Part shown: one piece after another, positions 17,332 through 25,530 of the stretch
How positions within the stretch are numbered: the first letter of the stretch is position 1
Layout of the letters: each line of letters opens with the position of its first letter
Source: JBAYSY01 sp041675885
Lineage (GTDB): Bacteria; Pseudomonadota; Alphaproteobacteria; Rhodobacterales; Rhodobacteraceae
Length of the DNA: 64,000 nt
Direction of reading: 5' to 3'
NCBI GenBank assembly: GCA_041675885.1
Contig: JBAYSY010000007.1
Span: forward strand, 12,720-76,719
Notes under the pieces: model-generated
What the model was told of the DNA's origin: nothing
Database searches by the model: none
What the model saw: only the letters and a program-made list of their open reading frames with translations
Program-made: the position numbers and the translations under genes

Positions 17332-17425
17332 GGCGTGGCCCTTCCGGTCGGGTCGGCGGCGCGGTGCGGACCATGACGTGCAGACGCCGGGGCCGGGGCG
17401 AAAGCAAATGCCCCGGCCCGTCCGT

Positions 17426-18010
17426 CTAGATCACGCGCACCTGCGTGCCGACGCCGACGAGTTCGAACAGCGTCTCGACGTGATGGTTGAACAGCCCGAT
17501 GCAGCCGTTCGACGCCTGTCGGCCGATCTTGGCCACGTCGTCGATGCCGTGGATGCGGTAGTATTGCCAGGTCAGGTTCATCGCGCGCGTGCCCATCGGG
17601 TTCTGGGGGCCGGCCTCGACACGGGCCGGAAGCGAGGGATCGCGCTCGCGCATGTTCGGGGTCGGAATCCAGACCGGGTTGCGGCGCATCAGGGTGATCT
17701 CGGTATAGCCGCGGCGGGTGAAGTGCTCGGCCATCGGAACCGATGTCGGATAGACCAGATGGGTCTCGCCGTCCGCGGACCAGTAATGCAGGGCGCGGGA
17801 TCGCGTGTCGCACAGGATCGCGCCCCGGCGCAGGGTCTGGAAATGGTCGCGCCAGTCCTGCCCGTGAAACGACATGATGTTCCGGCGCACCATGTCCTGG
17901 TCTTCGCTGGCAGGAGCTTCGGCCAGCGCGCGCCCGGCCAGGGCGGGGGCCGCAAGAACGGCGCCCGCTCCCAGTAGAATGCCGCGCCGGGAAATTCGAT
18001 CCTTCATCAT
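17426..18010 (-). CDS. L,D-transpeptidase (YkuD domain) with Tat-type signal, 194 aa
   Basis: The start is the ATG at 18010 (MMKDRISRRGILLG): AGAGG lies just upstream, while the in-frame TTG at 18022 has no ribosome site. SRRGILLGAGAVLAAPALAG is a twin-arginine-like signal. The catalytic YkuD motif is YYRIHGIDD followed by RQASNGCIGLFN, with the His and Cys in place. Family members make 3-3 cross-links in peptidoglycan or attach proteins to it. The active-site Cys must stay reduced, which fits its pairing with the TlpA gene downstream and the dsbD-tlpA-dsbA operon nearby. A CTTAAG-N5-CTTAAG repeat lies 78 bases upstream. Confidence 0.85.
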   Translation of the reverse strand: MMKDRISRRGILLGAGAVLAAPALAGRALAEAPASEDQDMVRRNIMSFHGQDWRDHFQTLRRGAILCDTRSRALHYWSADGETHLVYPTSVPMAEHFTRRGYTEITLMRRNPVWIPTPNMRERDPSLPARVEAGPQNPMGTRAMNLTWQYYRIHGIDDVAKIGRQASNGCIGLFNHHVETLFELVGVGTQVRVI

Positions 18011-18087
18011 GTGCCTCTTCAATCGTTTCGGTCATGTCGCGGCCGATCCTGCCGGTCCGCGTCGGGGGTGCAAGGAATCAACCCCGG

Positions 18088-18104
18088 CTTAAGTGGCGCT
18101 TAAG
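18088..18104. promoter_or_regulatory. Direct repeat CTTAAG-N5-CTTAAG, probable response-regulator site (ldt side)
   Basis: CTTAAG at 18088-18093 and 18099-18104, separated by TGGCG. The 11-base spacing puts both hexamers on one helix face, as in PmrA/QseB-type response-regulator boxes. It lies between the divergent-looking ends of the transpeptidase gene (start 18010) and the kinase gene (end 18170). The same architecture recurs at 20249-20265. Confidence 0.65.
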
Positions 18105-18169
18105 GACAGGTTCCGATAAACGCCAGACCGATCACCGTCATGTGAGCCTGCAACCCCTGTTTCCGGCGG

Positions 18170-19543
18170 TCATTCCGTCGCCTGCTCCCTCGGCACGACC
18201 AGTTCGGCGACCTCGCCGCCGCCCTCGCGCGGGGTCAGGCGGAACGTGCCCCCCATGCGTTCCACGGCGGTGGCGACGATCGTCAGGCCCAGCCCGCTGC
18301 CCTCGCCGGGCTGGCGGTGGCTGCCGCGATAGAACCGTTCGCACACATGCGGGCGGTCGGCCTCGGCGATGCCCGGCCCGCGATCTGCCACCCGGAAGGT
18401 CGCGCTGTCCGGCCCGCATGTCAGCCCGACCTCGACCGTGCCGCCCTCGGGGGATGCCTGAATCGCGTTCTCGATCAGGTTGCGCAGCGCGGGCGCCAGA
18501 AGGACCGGGCTGCGCGTGGTGCAGCGTTTTCCGGCGGCGACATCCACCTGCAAGCCCACCCCCCTTGCCTTTGCACGCGCCTCCAGCGACCCTGCGACCT
18601 CGGCCAGAAGTTCGGCCCCGTCCTGCGGCAAGGAGGCGTTGCGGGTCGCATGGTCCACGGTGGTCATGTCCAGAAGCTGCCGCACCATGCGGTCGGTGCG
18701 GGTCACGCCGGTTGCGATCTGCGCCAGCGCGCGGGACCGGGTGGCCTCATCCGGTGCGATGGCGGCGATCTGGGCTTGCGTCTTGAGACCCGCCAGCGGG
18801 GTCTTGAGTTCATGCGCGGCAAAGGCGGTAAAGGTCTGTTCGCGGTCGCGGGCCTGTCCGACCCGCCAGAACAACCCGTTCAGCGCCGCGATCATCGGCC
18901 GGAGTTCCAACGGCGCATCCGCATCGGGCAGCGGCGACAGGTCGCGGGCCTCGCGCCCGGACAGGCTTTGCGCCATGCTCTCGACCGGGCGCAACCCCCG
19001 GCCGACCGCCAGCCAGATCGCCCAGGCGAGCAGCGGCAGGATCAGAAGCGCGGGCGCCACGAGGCCGAGGATCACGTCGCCGGTCAGCCGGTCGCGCATC
19101 GAATGCGCATCCCCCACCATGACGCGCAGCCCGCCTTCCTTCACGGTCAGGCTGAACACCCGCCAGTGCTGCCCGTCGATCACGCTGTTGCTGAACCCGT
19201 CCGGCGTGTCGGTCAGCGGGGCACCGGGGGCACCCTCGGATTCGCTCAGCAACCGGCCGTCCAGCCCCCATATCTGGCAGGACAACTGTCGTTCATGGGG
19301 ATGGAGACCGGCCGGAGGCAGCGCCGCCGCGCGCACCATGCCGCCGGACGGGTCGATCAGCCCCCCATCCCCCTGCCGCATCACCAGCGAGGCGACCATC
19401 CGCGCCGATTCCTCCAGCCTGCGGTCAAGGACATGCCCGACCTCGGCGCGGGTGGAATGCTGGATCCACATCACCGCCATCAGCCAGACCGCGCCGGTCG
19501 CCGCCAGCAGGATCAGGAACAGACGTCTGCGGATCGAACTCAT
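18170..19543 (-). CDS. Sensor histidine kinase, QseC/PmrB-like, 457 aa
   Basis: Inner-membrane sensor. TM1 is residues about 8-27, the periplasmic sensor about 28-155, TM2 about 157-180, then a HAMP-like linker. The phospho-acceptor is His244 in FAAHELKTPLAGLKTQ; the ATP domain shows NLIENAIQAS (N box), VADRGPGIA (G1) and GSGLGLTIV (G2), so it should be active. Start ATG at 19543 overlaps the response-regulator stop by 4 bases. Its periplasmic signal is not evident; the linked redox genes suggest envelope thiol stress or metal. Confidence 0.9.
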   Translation of the reverse strand: MSSIRRRLFLILLAATGAVWLMAVMWIQHSTRAEVGHVLDRRLEESARMVASLVMRQGDGGLIDPSGGMVRAAALPPAGLHPHERQLSCQIWGLDGRLLSESEGAPGAPLTDTPDGFSNSVIDGQHWRVFSLTVKEGGLRVMVGDAHSMRDRLTGDVILGLVAPALLILPLLAWAIWLAVGRGLRPVESMAQSLSGREARDLSPLPDADAPLELRPMIAALNGLFWRVGQARDREQTFTAFAAHELKTPLAGLKTQAQIAAIAPDEATRSRALAQIATGVTRTDRMVRQLLDMTTVDHATRNASLPQDGAELLAEVAGSLEARAKARGVGLQVDVAAGKRCTTRSPVLLAPALRNLIENAIQASPEGGTVEVGLTCGPDSATFRVADRGPGIAEADRPHVCERFYRGSHRQPGEGSGLGLTIVATAVERMGGTFRLTPREGGGEVAELVVPREQATE

Positions 19544-20202
19544 GACGGATCCGCCAGCCGGTAGCCCGCGCCGCGCACGGTCTGGATGAAGCCGCCGCCC
19601 AGCTTGGCGCGCAGCTTGTGGACATGCACCTCGACGGTGTTGCTTTCGACATCCTCCTGCCAGCCGTAAAGGCGTTCTTCCAGGAAGCTTTTGCTCAGGA
19701 TCGCGCCGGGCCGTTCCAGCAGCGCCTGCAACAGGGTGAATTCGCGCGGGGAAAAGGCGATCTCGGCCCCGTCCTGCCAGCCCTTCATGCGGGCGGGGTC
19801 CAGCGTCAGCCCGTTCCATGCCACCTCGGCCTCGGCCCTTCCCTGCGCCCGGCGCAGGATGGCGCGCAGCCGGGCGCCCAGTTCGTCCAGTTCGAACGGT
19901 TTGCCCAGATAGTCGTCGGCCCCGGAATCCAGCCCCGCCACCCGGTCGTCAAGCCCGTCCCGCGCGGTCAGAAGCAGGACCGGCAGCGCGTTTCCCCCCG
20001 CCCTGATCTCGCGCAGCAGATCAAGGCCGGACCCGTCGGGCAACATCAGGTCCAGCACCACCGCCTCGAACCCGCCGACGGCCAGCGCGGCACGGGCATC
20101 GGCACAGGTCGCCACCGGTTCGGGCGAAAAACCCGCCAGCCGCAACCCGACGGCAAGCCCGTCGCGCAGCAGGTCATCGTCTTCGACTATCAGCAAGCGC
20201 AT
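19540..20202 (-). CDS. OmpR-family response regulator, QseB/PmrA-like, 220 aa
   Basis: Receiver domain residues 1-115 with acidic pocket ED at 7-8, phospho-acceptor Asp51 in VVLDLMLPDGSGLDLL and Lys100 in YLGKPFELDEL. The winged-helix DNA-binding domain (about 125-215) has FSPREFTLLQALLERPG and SNTVEVHVHKLRAKLG. Members of this branch bind tandem hexamer repeats; CTTAAG-N5-CTTAAG occurs 47 bases upstream of this gene and again before the transpeptidase gene. The start ATG at 20202 begins the conserved MRLLIVEDD; the open frame continues upstream only as an antisense shadow of dsbD. Probably autoregulated. Confidence 0.92.
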   Translation of the reverse strand: MRLLIVEDDDLLRDGLAVGLRLAGFSPEPVATCADARAALAVGGFEAVVLDLMLPDGSGLDLLREIRAGGNALPVLLLTARDGLDDRVAGLDSGADDYLGKPFELDELGARLRAILRRAQGRAEAEVAWNGLTLDPARMKGWQDGAEIAFSPREFTLLQALLERPGAILSKSFLEERLYGWQEDVESNTVEVHVHKLRAKLGGGFIQTVRGAGYRLADPS

Positions 20203-20248
20203 CACGCTCTCCGCTTCGTGTGGCCACTGGCAGCCATTTCCTTCCCGG

Positions 20249-20265
20249 CTTAAGGCTGGCTTAAG
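20249..20265. promoter_or_regulatory. Direct repeat CTTAAG-N5-CTTAAG, probable response-regulator site (dsbD/regulator side)
   Basis: CTTAAG at 20249-20254 and 20260-20265 with spacer GCTGG, in the 102-base divergent region between the response-regulator gene (start 20202) and dsbD (start 20305). Same hexamer, spacing and phasing as at 18088-18104. CTTAAG is self-complementary, so orientation cannot be read. Position suits control of either or both flanking operons. Confidence 0.7.
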
Positions 20266-20304
20266 CCCCGGACCGCACCCGTCCGGCAAAGAAAGGGCGG
20301 CCCG

Positions 20305-22101
20305 ATGCGGATTATCATATCCTTCCTGCTGATGCTGATCACTTTGGGCGGAACCGCCCTGGCGCAGGAATTTCGCTTTCCCGGTCAGGCCGGGCAACCC
20401 CTGCCGGTCGAAGAGGCGTTCCGGATCGAACTGCTTTCGGCCGGGGACGGGCGCGCGGAAATCGCATGGCGCATCGCGCCGGGATATTATCTTTACCGCG
20501 ACAACTTTTCCGCACGGGACGAGACCGGCGCCGAAATCGAGGTTCAGACATTTCCCGGCGTCCCGATGGACGATCCGACCTTCGGTCAGGTGGAAGTCCA
20601 TTACGATCAGGCACAGATCGTGCTGCCCCGGGCCGGGGGCGCGGTGACGGTGACATGGCAGGGCTGTCAGGAAGACGGCATCTGCTATCGCCCGATCGAC
20701 TCGCGGCTGGACCTGCCCGCACTGCCCGTCGCGGCAGGCACACCGGGAGCAGAAGGTCCGGGGGCAGAAGGCCCGGGAACCGCAGGATCGGGGCCGGAAA
20801 TCCGGCTGTCGGGCGGTAACGGGCTGGTTGCGGACCTGTCCGGCCGGGGCGGCGTCCTGCTGGTGCTGGCCGGGTTCTTCGGTTTCGGGCTTTTGCTGTC
20901 GCTGACCCCCTGCACCTTCCCGATGATCCCGATCCTTGCCGGAATGCTGGCACGCGAGGGCGAGACCCTGACCGCAACGCGCGGCGCGGTGCTGTCGGGG
21001 GCCTATATCCTGGCGATGGCCGCGGCCTTTGCCGTGCTGGGCGGCGTGGCGGGATGGTCGGGCCGCAACCTGCAAATGCTGCTGCAATCGCCCTGGGCCA
21101 TCGGCACCGTGTCGGTGCTGTTCGTCGCGCTGGCACTGGCGAGTTTCGGCCTGTTCAACCTGCCTGTCCCGGCGTTTCCCACACGCCTGATGCAGGGCGG
21201 CGGCCAGCTTCAGAACGGGGGGCGGCGCGGCTCTGTCGGGCGTGCGGCGGGGCTTGGGTTCACCTCCGCGCTGATCATCGGCCCCTGCATCACCGCGCCG
21301 CTGGCCGGGGCGCTGCTTTACATCGCGCAGGGCGGAGACGTGGCGCTTGGCGCCGGGGCGCTTTTCGCGCTGGGGCTGGGCCAGGGGCTGCCGCTGTTCG
21401 TCGCCGGCACTTTCGGCGCGCATCTGCTGCCGCGCGCCGGGCGCTGGATGGATGCCATGCGGCGTATCTTCGGCGTGGTCTTCCTGGGCATGGCGATCTG
21501 GCTTTCCGGCCGCATCCTGCCCGGTCAGGTGACGCTTGCGCTCTGGGCGCTGCTGCTTGCGGGGTCGGCCGTGTTTCTGGGCGTGTTCGACCGGCCCGAC
21601 CGCCGGTGGGGCCAGATCGCCGGGGTGGTGATGCTGTTTGCCGCCGGTGTGCTGGGGTTCGGGGCGGTGCTTGGCGCCACCGATCCGCTGCGCCCGCTTG
21701 CGCCGCTGACCGCCGGGCGCAGCGCGGCCCCCATGGCGGGGCTGGACTTCGCCACGATCCGCGACACGCAGGATCTGCACGCCGCCGTGGCCTCGGCCCC
21801 CGGCCAGCCCGCAATGATCTACGTCACAGCCGACTGGTGCGTGATCTGCCGCGGCATCGAGCGCGATCTCTGGGCCGATCCCGGCATCGCCGCCGCCCTT
21901 GCCGGTGTCAGCCTGCTGGAACTCGACGTGACCGCGCCGGGGCGGGAGCCGCTGATGGCCGAACTCGGCATCGCCGGACCGCCGACGATGATCTTCCTTG
22001 ACGGTGGCGGGGCCGAACCCGAGGGCAGCCGCATGGTCGGCGCCACCTCGCGCGCGGCGTTCCTGACCGCGCTGGCCCTGACACGGGAGAATGGACAATG
22101 A
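20305..22101 (+). CDS. dsbD: Thiol:disulfide interchange protein DsbD, 598 aa
   Basis: Carries electrons across the inner membrane from cytosolic thioredoxin to periplasmic thiol proteins. All three cysteine pairs are present: Cys121/Cys127 (CQEDGIC) in the N-terminal alpha domain, Cys203 (SLTPCTFPM) and Cys328 (IIGPCITAP) in the eight-helix membrane core, and Cys512/Cys515 (ADWCVICRG) in the C-terminal thioredoxin domain. A signal peptide ends GGTALAQ. Residues about 145-170 are a Gly/Pro-rich linker. First gene of dsbD-tlpA-dsbA, overlapping tlpA as ATGA, and divergent from the two-component genes across a CTTAAG box. The gene trio resembles the Scs (suppressor of copper sensitivity) set. 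Confidence 0.9.
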   Translation: MRIIISFLLMLITLGGTALAQEFRFPGQAGQPLPVEEAFRIELLSAGDGRAEIAWRIAPGYYLYRDNFSARDETGAEIEVQTFPGVPMDDPTFGQVEVHYDQAQIVLPRAGGAVTVTWQGCQEDGICYRPIDSRLDLPALPVAAGTPGAEGPGAEGPGTAGSGPEIRLSGGNGLVADLSGRGGVLLVLAGFFGFGLLLSLTPCTFPMIPILAGMLAREGETLTATRGAVLSGAYILAMAAAFAVLGGVAGWSGRNLQMLLQSPWAIGTVSVLFVALALASFGLFNLPVPAFPTRLMQGGGQLQNGGRRGSVGRAAGLGFTSALIIGPCITAPLAGALLYIAQGGDVALGAGALFALGLGQGLPLFVAGTFGAHLLPRAGRWMDAMRRIFGVVFLGMAIWLSGRILPGQVTLALWALLLAGSAVFLGVFDRPDRRWGQIAGVVMLFAAGVLGFGAVLGATDPLRPLAPLTAGRSAAPMAGLDFATIRDTQDLHAAVASAPGQPAMIYVTADWCVICRGIERDLWADPGIAAALAGVSLLELDVTAPGREPLMAELGIAGPPTMIFLDGGGAEPEGSRMVGATSRAAFLTALALTRENGQ

Positions 22102-22901
22102 ACGGCCTTGCCATTGGCCCGCTGGTCTTTTCCGCCGACCGCGCCCCGGTCGTGATCGGGGTCGCGGTCCTGATGATCGCCACCGCCCTTCTGGGGCGGC
22201 GCGGCAAGGGCGCGCTCGGGATCTGGGCGGGGTCCGTGGTGCTGTGGGCGCTGGTGACGGCGCGGGCCGGTTTCATCCTGCAACATCCGGGGCCGTATCT
22301 GGACGACCCGTTCGATATCCTTGCGATCTGGCAGGGCGGCTTTTCCCCATGGGCCGGGGGGGTCGGCCTGCTGGGCGCAAGCCTCTGGCATCTGCGGCGC
22401 AATCGCGACCTGATCCTGCCCGCGATGATCTCGCTCGGGCTGGCGGGCAGCGTGGGCTATGTCACCTGGCACCTGCTGCACCCGCCGCCGATGAGCATGC
22501 CGGGCGATATCGCCCTTTATCGACTGAATGGCGATGCCCTGATGACCGCCGAGTGGGAGGGGCCGATGGTGGTCAATCTCTGGGCGACATGGTGCCCGCC
22601 CTGCCGCCGCGAGATGCCGATGATGGCCGGGATCGCGGCGGACGACCCGGCGGTTCCGCTGCATTTCGTCAATCAGGGCGAGGGGCCGGATACCATCCGC
22701 CGCTACCTGTCGCAGGCGGGGCTGGTGCTGTCGCCGTTCCTCGACCCGGGCCACGGCATGATGCAGGGCTTCGGGATACAGGGTCTGCCCGCCACGCTGT
22801 TCATCGACGCCGAAGGCCATGTAACCGTCGCCCATATGGGCGAAATCTCGCGCGCGGCCCTGCTGGCGGGGATGGAAGACCTCAAGGCAACCGCGCCATG
22901 A
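22098..22901 (+). CDS. TlpA-family thiol-disulfide reductase with Lgt-like membrane part, 267 aa
   Basis: Paralogue of the protein at 16501-17331 with the same order: four hydrophobic segments (residues 1-130, including TARAGFILQH and IWQGGFSPWAGG), then a TlpA domain with NLWATWCPPCRREMP and the cis-Pro GLPATLF. Likely reduced by DsbD and delivering electrons to periplasmic clients. ATGA overlap with dsbD; dsbA-like gene 24 bases downstream. The closest functional analogue by gene order is ScsD. Confidence 0.85.
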   Translation: MNGLAIGPLVFSADRAPVVIGVAVLMIATALLGRRGKGALGIWAGSVVLWALVTARAGFILQHPGPYLDDPFDILAIWQGGFSPWAGGVGLLGASLWHLRRNRDLILPAMISLGLAGSVGYVTWHLLHPPPMSMPGDIALYRLNGDALMTAEWEGPMVVNLWATWCPPCRREMPMMAGIAADDPAVPLHFVNQGEGPDTIRRYLSQAGLVLSPFLDPGHGMMQGFGIQGLPATLFIDAEGHVTVAHMGEISRAALLAGMEDLKATAP

Positions 22902-22925
22902 CCCGGCCCCATCTGGAGAGACCCC

Positions 22926-23534
22926 ATGAAACTGACACGACGCAACCTCCTGGCCGGGGGTGCCGGCGCACTCGCGCTTGCCGCCACGGCACGGGCAGGG
23001 CAGGCCGCCGGGCCGAACGGACTGACCCATGACCCCGACCAGCCGGTGCTGGGCAATCCGCAAGGCGATGTGACGATTGTCGAGTTCTACGACTACCAGT
23101 GCCCGTTTTGCCGCGACAACCACCCCGCGCTTCTGCAACTGGTTCAGGATGACGGCAACCTGCGCCTTGTCATGCGCGACTGGCCGATCTTCGGCGCGGC
23201 CTCGCTTCATGCGATGAAGCTGGGGCTGGGCGCGGTCGATCTGGGGCGGTATCGACAGGTCAACACCGCGCTGATGGCGATCTCCGGCCGACGGATCGAA
23301 CCGACGGCCTTCGATGCGGTCGTGCGCGAGGCCGGGGTAGAACCGCAAGACGCGCTGGCGTCCTTCGCTGCAAGGGAACCCGCCTGGCAGGCGCTGCTGG
23401 ACCGGACCGCGCGTTTCGCCGAAGCCGCCGGCATCCGCGGCACCCCGACCTATGTGATCGGGCAGGAGATATTCCAGGGCGTCACCACCGCAAGGGCCAT
23501 GCGTCACGCCATCGGCAGGGTCCGGCGGGCCTGA
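22926..23534 (+). CDS. DsbA-family periplasmic thioredoxin-fold protein, 202 aa
   Basis: Signal peptide MKLTRRNLLAGGAGALALAATARA (RR-containing, possibly Tat). The mature protein has the DsbA_2/thioredoxin_4 plan: TIVEFYDYQCPFCRDNHPAL with active-site CPFC, a helical insertion, and RGTPTYVIGQEIF with the cis-Pro. It could be an oxidase or, like ScsC, an isomerase kept reduced by DsbD; the operon with dsbD favours the reduced role. GGAGAG precedes the ATG. Convergent with the crotonase gene 39 bases away. Confidence 0.87.
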   Translation: MKLTRRNLLAGGAGALALAATARAGQAAGPNGLTHDPDQPVLGNPQGDVTIVEFYDYQCPFCRDNHPALLQLVQDDGNLRLVMRDWPIFGAASLHAMKLGLGAVDLGRYRQVNTALMAISGRRIEPTAFDAVVREAGVEPQDALASFAAREPAWQALLDRTARFAEAAGIRGTPTYVIGQEIFQGVTTARAMRHAIGRVRRA

Positions 23535-23573
23535 GCAGGCGGCTGCCATGGTCGGGCGGCTGGCCCCGGAATG

Positions 23574-24350
23574 TCAGGAGCCGACGAACTTCCTGACCGC
23601 CGCCTTGAAGAAGGGCTGCCGCATACAGGCAAGCAGGGCCTCGCGTTCGGCATCGAGCTGCCCTGACAGCAAGGCCATGTCCGATCGGTAAACAAGATGC
23701 TTGGTCGCCGCGATCGCTTCCAGCGGCGTTCCGGCAATGCGGTCCGCCAGCGCCCGGGTCTCGGCCTCAAGCGTGTCCGCGGGAACGACCTTGCCGACAA
23801 GCCCCCATTCCGCCGCCTGTGCCGCGGAAAACCCGTCCTCGGCAAGGTAGATCTGAAGCGCGCGGCGCGGCCCGACCGCCTGCACCAGACCGACCGTACC
23901 GCCGCCGTCCGGCGAGACACCCAGCCTGTGATAAGCCGGGGTGAAACGCGCGGTATCGGCGGCAATCACCATGTCGCCCATGAAGGCAAGCGACAACCCT
24001 GCACCCGCGGCGGCACCATGAATGCTTGTCAGAACGAATTGCGGCATGCGGCGCAGTGTCGTCAGAAAGGCGTGATGCCCGTCGAGAATGTCATTCACCA
24101 GCGGGGCCATGTCATCGAGATTCGCCGCGAAGGCACCAATGTCGCCGCCTGCGCAGAAGGCGCGGCCCGAACCCCGGATCACCAGCACACGCACATCGCT
24201 GCGCTGCTCCACCTCCCTTGCCAGCCGGGCCAGCGTCGTCGCCATCTCGGGGTTGATGGGGTTGAGCTGGTCGGGACGATCAAGCGTGATGCAGGCAACC
24301 TGCCCTTCGATGGTGACGAAGGCGGGCGCGCCGTTGCGTGTCTGCTGCAT
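23574..24350 (-). CDS. Enoyl-CoA hydratase/isomerase (crotonase family), 258 aa
   Basis: Start MQQTRNGAPAF at 24350 follows AGGAGAG. Crotonase signature: oxyanion-hole segment GSGRAFCAGGDIGAF and the second loop IHGAAAGAGLSLAFMGDMVIAA; the catalytic positions read PDGGGTVGL, with one acidic residue rather than the two of classical hydratases, so isomerase or hydrolase activity is possible. Last gene of a 13-gene leftward operon for acyl-CoA breakdown that begins at the SCPx thiolase (36306). Confidence 0.87.
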   Translation of the reverse strand: MQQTRNGAPAFVTIEGQVACITLDRPDQLNPINPEMATTLARLAREVEQRSDVRVLVIRGSGRAFCAGGDIGAFAANLDDMAPLVNDILDGHHAFLTTLRRMPQFVLTSIHGAAAGAGLSLAFMGDMVIAADTARFTPAYHRLGVSPDGGGTVGLVQAVGPRRALQIYLAEDGFSAAQAAEWGLVGKVVPADTLEAETRALADRIAGTPLEAIAATKHLVYRSDMALLSGQLDAEREALLACMRQPFFKAAVRKFVGS

Positions 24351-24390
24351 GTATTCTCTCCTGTCTGCGCAATCGGCGCCTTTGCCTGAT

Positions 24391-25470
24391 TCAGGGCCCC
24401 AAGGCCGAAAAGCGCGGTGCCGCGCGCGTCTGAACTGCACCGGCATCGGTTCGGCGATAGATACCCCGGGCCTTGTTATGAGGATGTTTCACGGCCTCAT
24501 CAATGCTCAGAACCGGGGCGAAGCAGGCATCGGAGCCTTCGAGCAGACCGGCCCAATGGGCACGGGGCCGTGAGGCAAAAAGCGTTGCCAGCCGTTGCTT
24601 CAGAACCGGCCATGTCGCCCGGTCATACTGTGCACCGGGATCGATATCGGTCAGGCTGAGCTGGTCCAGCAGCAGGGCATGGAACTGCGGTTCCGTTGCA
24701 CCGATGGTGATGAAGCCACCATCGGCACAGCCATAGCTGTCATAGAAGGGCGAGTCGTGGAAGACGCTGGGTGCTGGGCCATCAATCTGTCCATCGGCCC
24801 GGCCCCATTGCACGATCATGCCGAGCATGGCGACGATATCGACAATCGCCGCATCCACAACCCGGCCGCGGCCGCTGATCCGCGCATCCAGAGCGGCACT
24901 GACCAGACCGAAGCACAGCCCGAACGCCCCGGCAACATCACCCATGACGGTCGGCGGGACTATCGGCGACACCCCGGGCCGGGACACAAGCGACAGAAGG
25001 CCGGTCAGCGCCACATAGTTCAGGTCGTGGCCCGCTGCCCGGGCCAGGGGCCCGTCCTGCCCCCAGCCGGTCATGCGCGCGTAGATCAGCCGGGGATTGA
25101 ACGCGGCGCAGTCTGCGGGGCCAAGGCCGAGACGTTCCATCACACCCGGCCGGTTACCCTCGATCAACGCATCGGCCCGTCTGATCAGCTCACGGGCCTG
25201 CGCCAGTCCCTCGGCCGTCTTCAGGTCGATCCCGACAATCGTCTTGCCCGCGCGCAGCGGATTTTCCGCCGCCCCGCCGATTTCCTTCGCCAGAGGCGAG
25301 GGAACCGGCCGCACGATCGCCGTCACCCGGGCGCCGAGGTCGGCCAGCATCCGCCCGGCAAGCGGGCCGGGGCCGATACCTTCGAACTCCACGATCCGCA
25401 GTGTGGCGAGGGGACGCCGGTCATCGCCCATACCGGTCTCGTTCTCCGTCGGTTCGGTGCGGGACATCAT
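24391..25470 (-). CDS. Alpha-methylacyl-CoA racemase-like CoA-transferase-III family protein (AMACR), 359 aa
   Basis: Would interconvert (2R)- and (2S)-2-methylacyl-CoA. The two catalytic residues known from AMACR/MCR can be seen: His148 in AAGHDLNYVALTG and Asp178 in PTVMGDVAGAFG. Later SPFYDSYGCADGGFITIGA followed by TEPQFHALLLD is the AMACR form, distinct from the formyl-CoA transferase branch, which has its catalytic Asp elsewhere. Start at MMSRTEP (25470) after GGAGG. It lies behind livJ, separated by a perfect hairpin. Presence of a racemase points to 2-methyl-branched substrates for this operon. Confidence 0.8.
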   Translation of the reverse strand: MMSRTEPTENETGMGDDRRPLATLRIVEFEGIGPGPLAGRMLADLGARVTAIVRPVPSPLAKEIGGAAENPLRAGKTIVGIDLKTAEGLAQARELIRRADALIEGNRPGVMERLGLGPADCAAFNPRLIYARMTGWGQDGPLARAAGHDLNYVALTGLLSLVSRPGVSPIVPPTVMGDVAGAFGLCFGLVSAALDARISGRGRVVDAAIVDIVAMLGMIVQWGRADGQIDGPAPSVFHDSPFYDSYGCADGGFITIGATEPQFHALLLDQLSLTDIDPGAQYDRATWPVLKQRLATLFASRPRAHWAGLLEGSDACFAPVLSIDEAVKHPHNKARGIYRRTDAGAVQTRAAPRFSALGP

Positions 25471-25481
25471 TCCGGCCTCCG

Positions 25482-25504
25482 GTTTCGGGCGCGGCGCCCG
25501 AAAC
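25482..25504 (-). promoter_or_regulatory. Perfect intercistronic hairpin after livJ
   Basis: GTTTCGGGCG (25482-25491), loop CGG, CGCCCGAAAC (25495-25504): a 10-bp perfect stem in the 60-base gap between livJ and the racemase gene, with no T-run. It probably protects the upstream binding-protein message or lowers downstream expression; three similar hairpins follow the other binding-protein genes in the window. Confidence 0.65.
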
Positions 25505-25530
25505 GGCGCCACGCGAGAATGTTCAGCCAG

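Noticed and set aside
20203..22098. Long in-frame extension of the response regulator antisense to dsbD
   Set aside because: Receiver domain starts at the 20202 ATG; upstream part is a shadow of dsbD.
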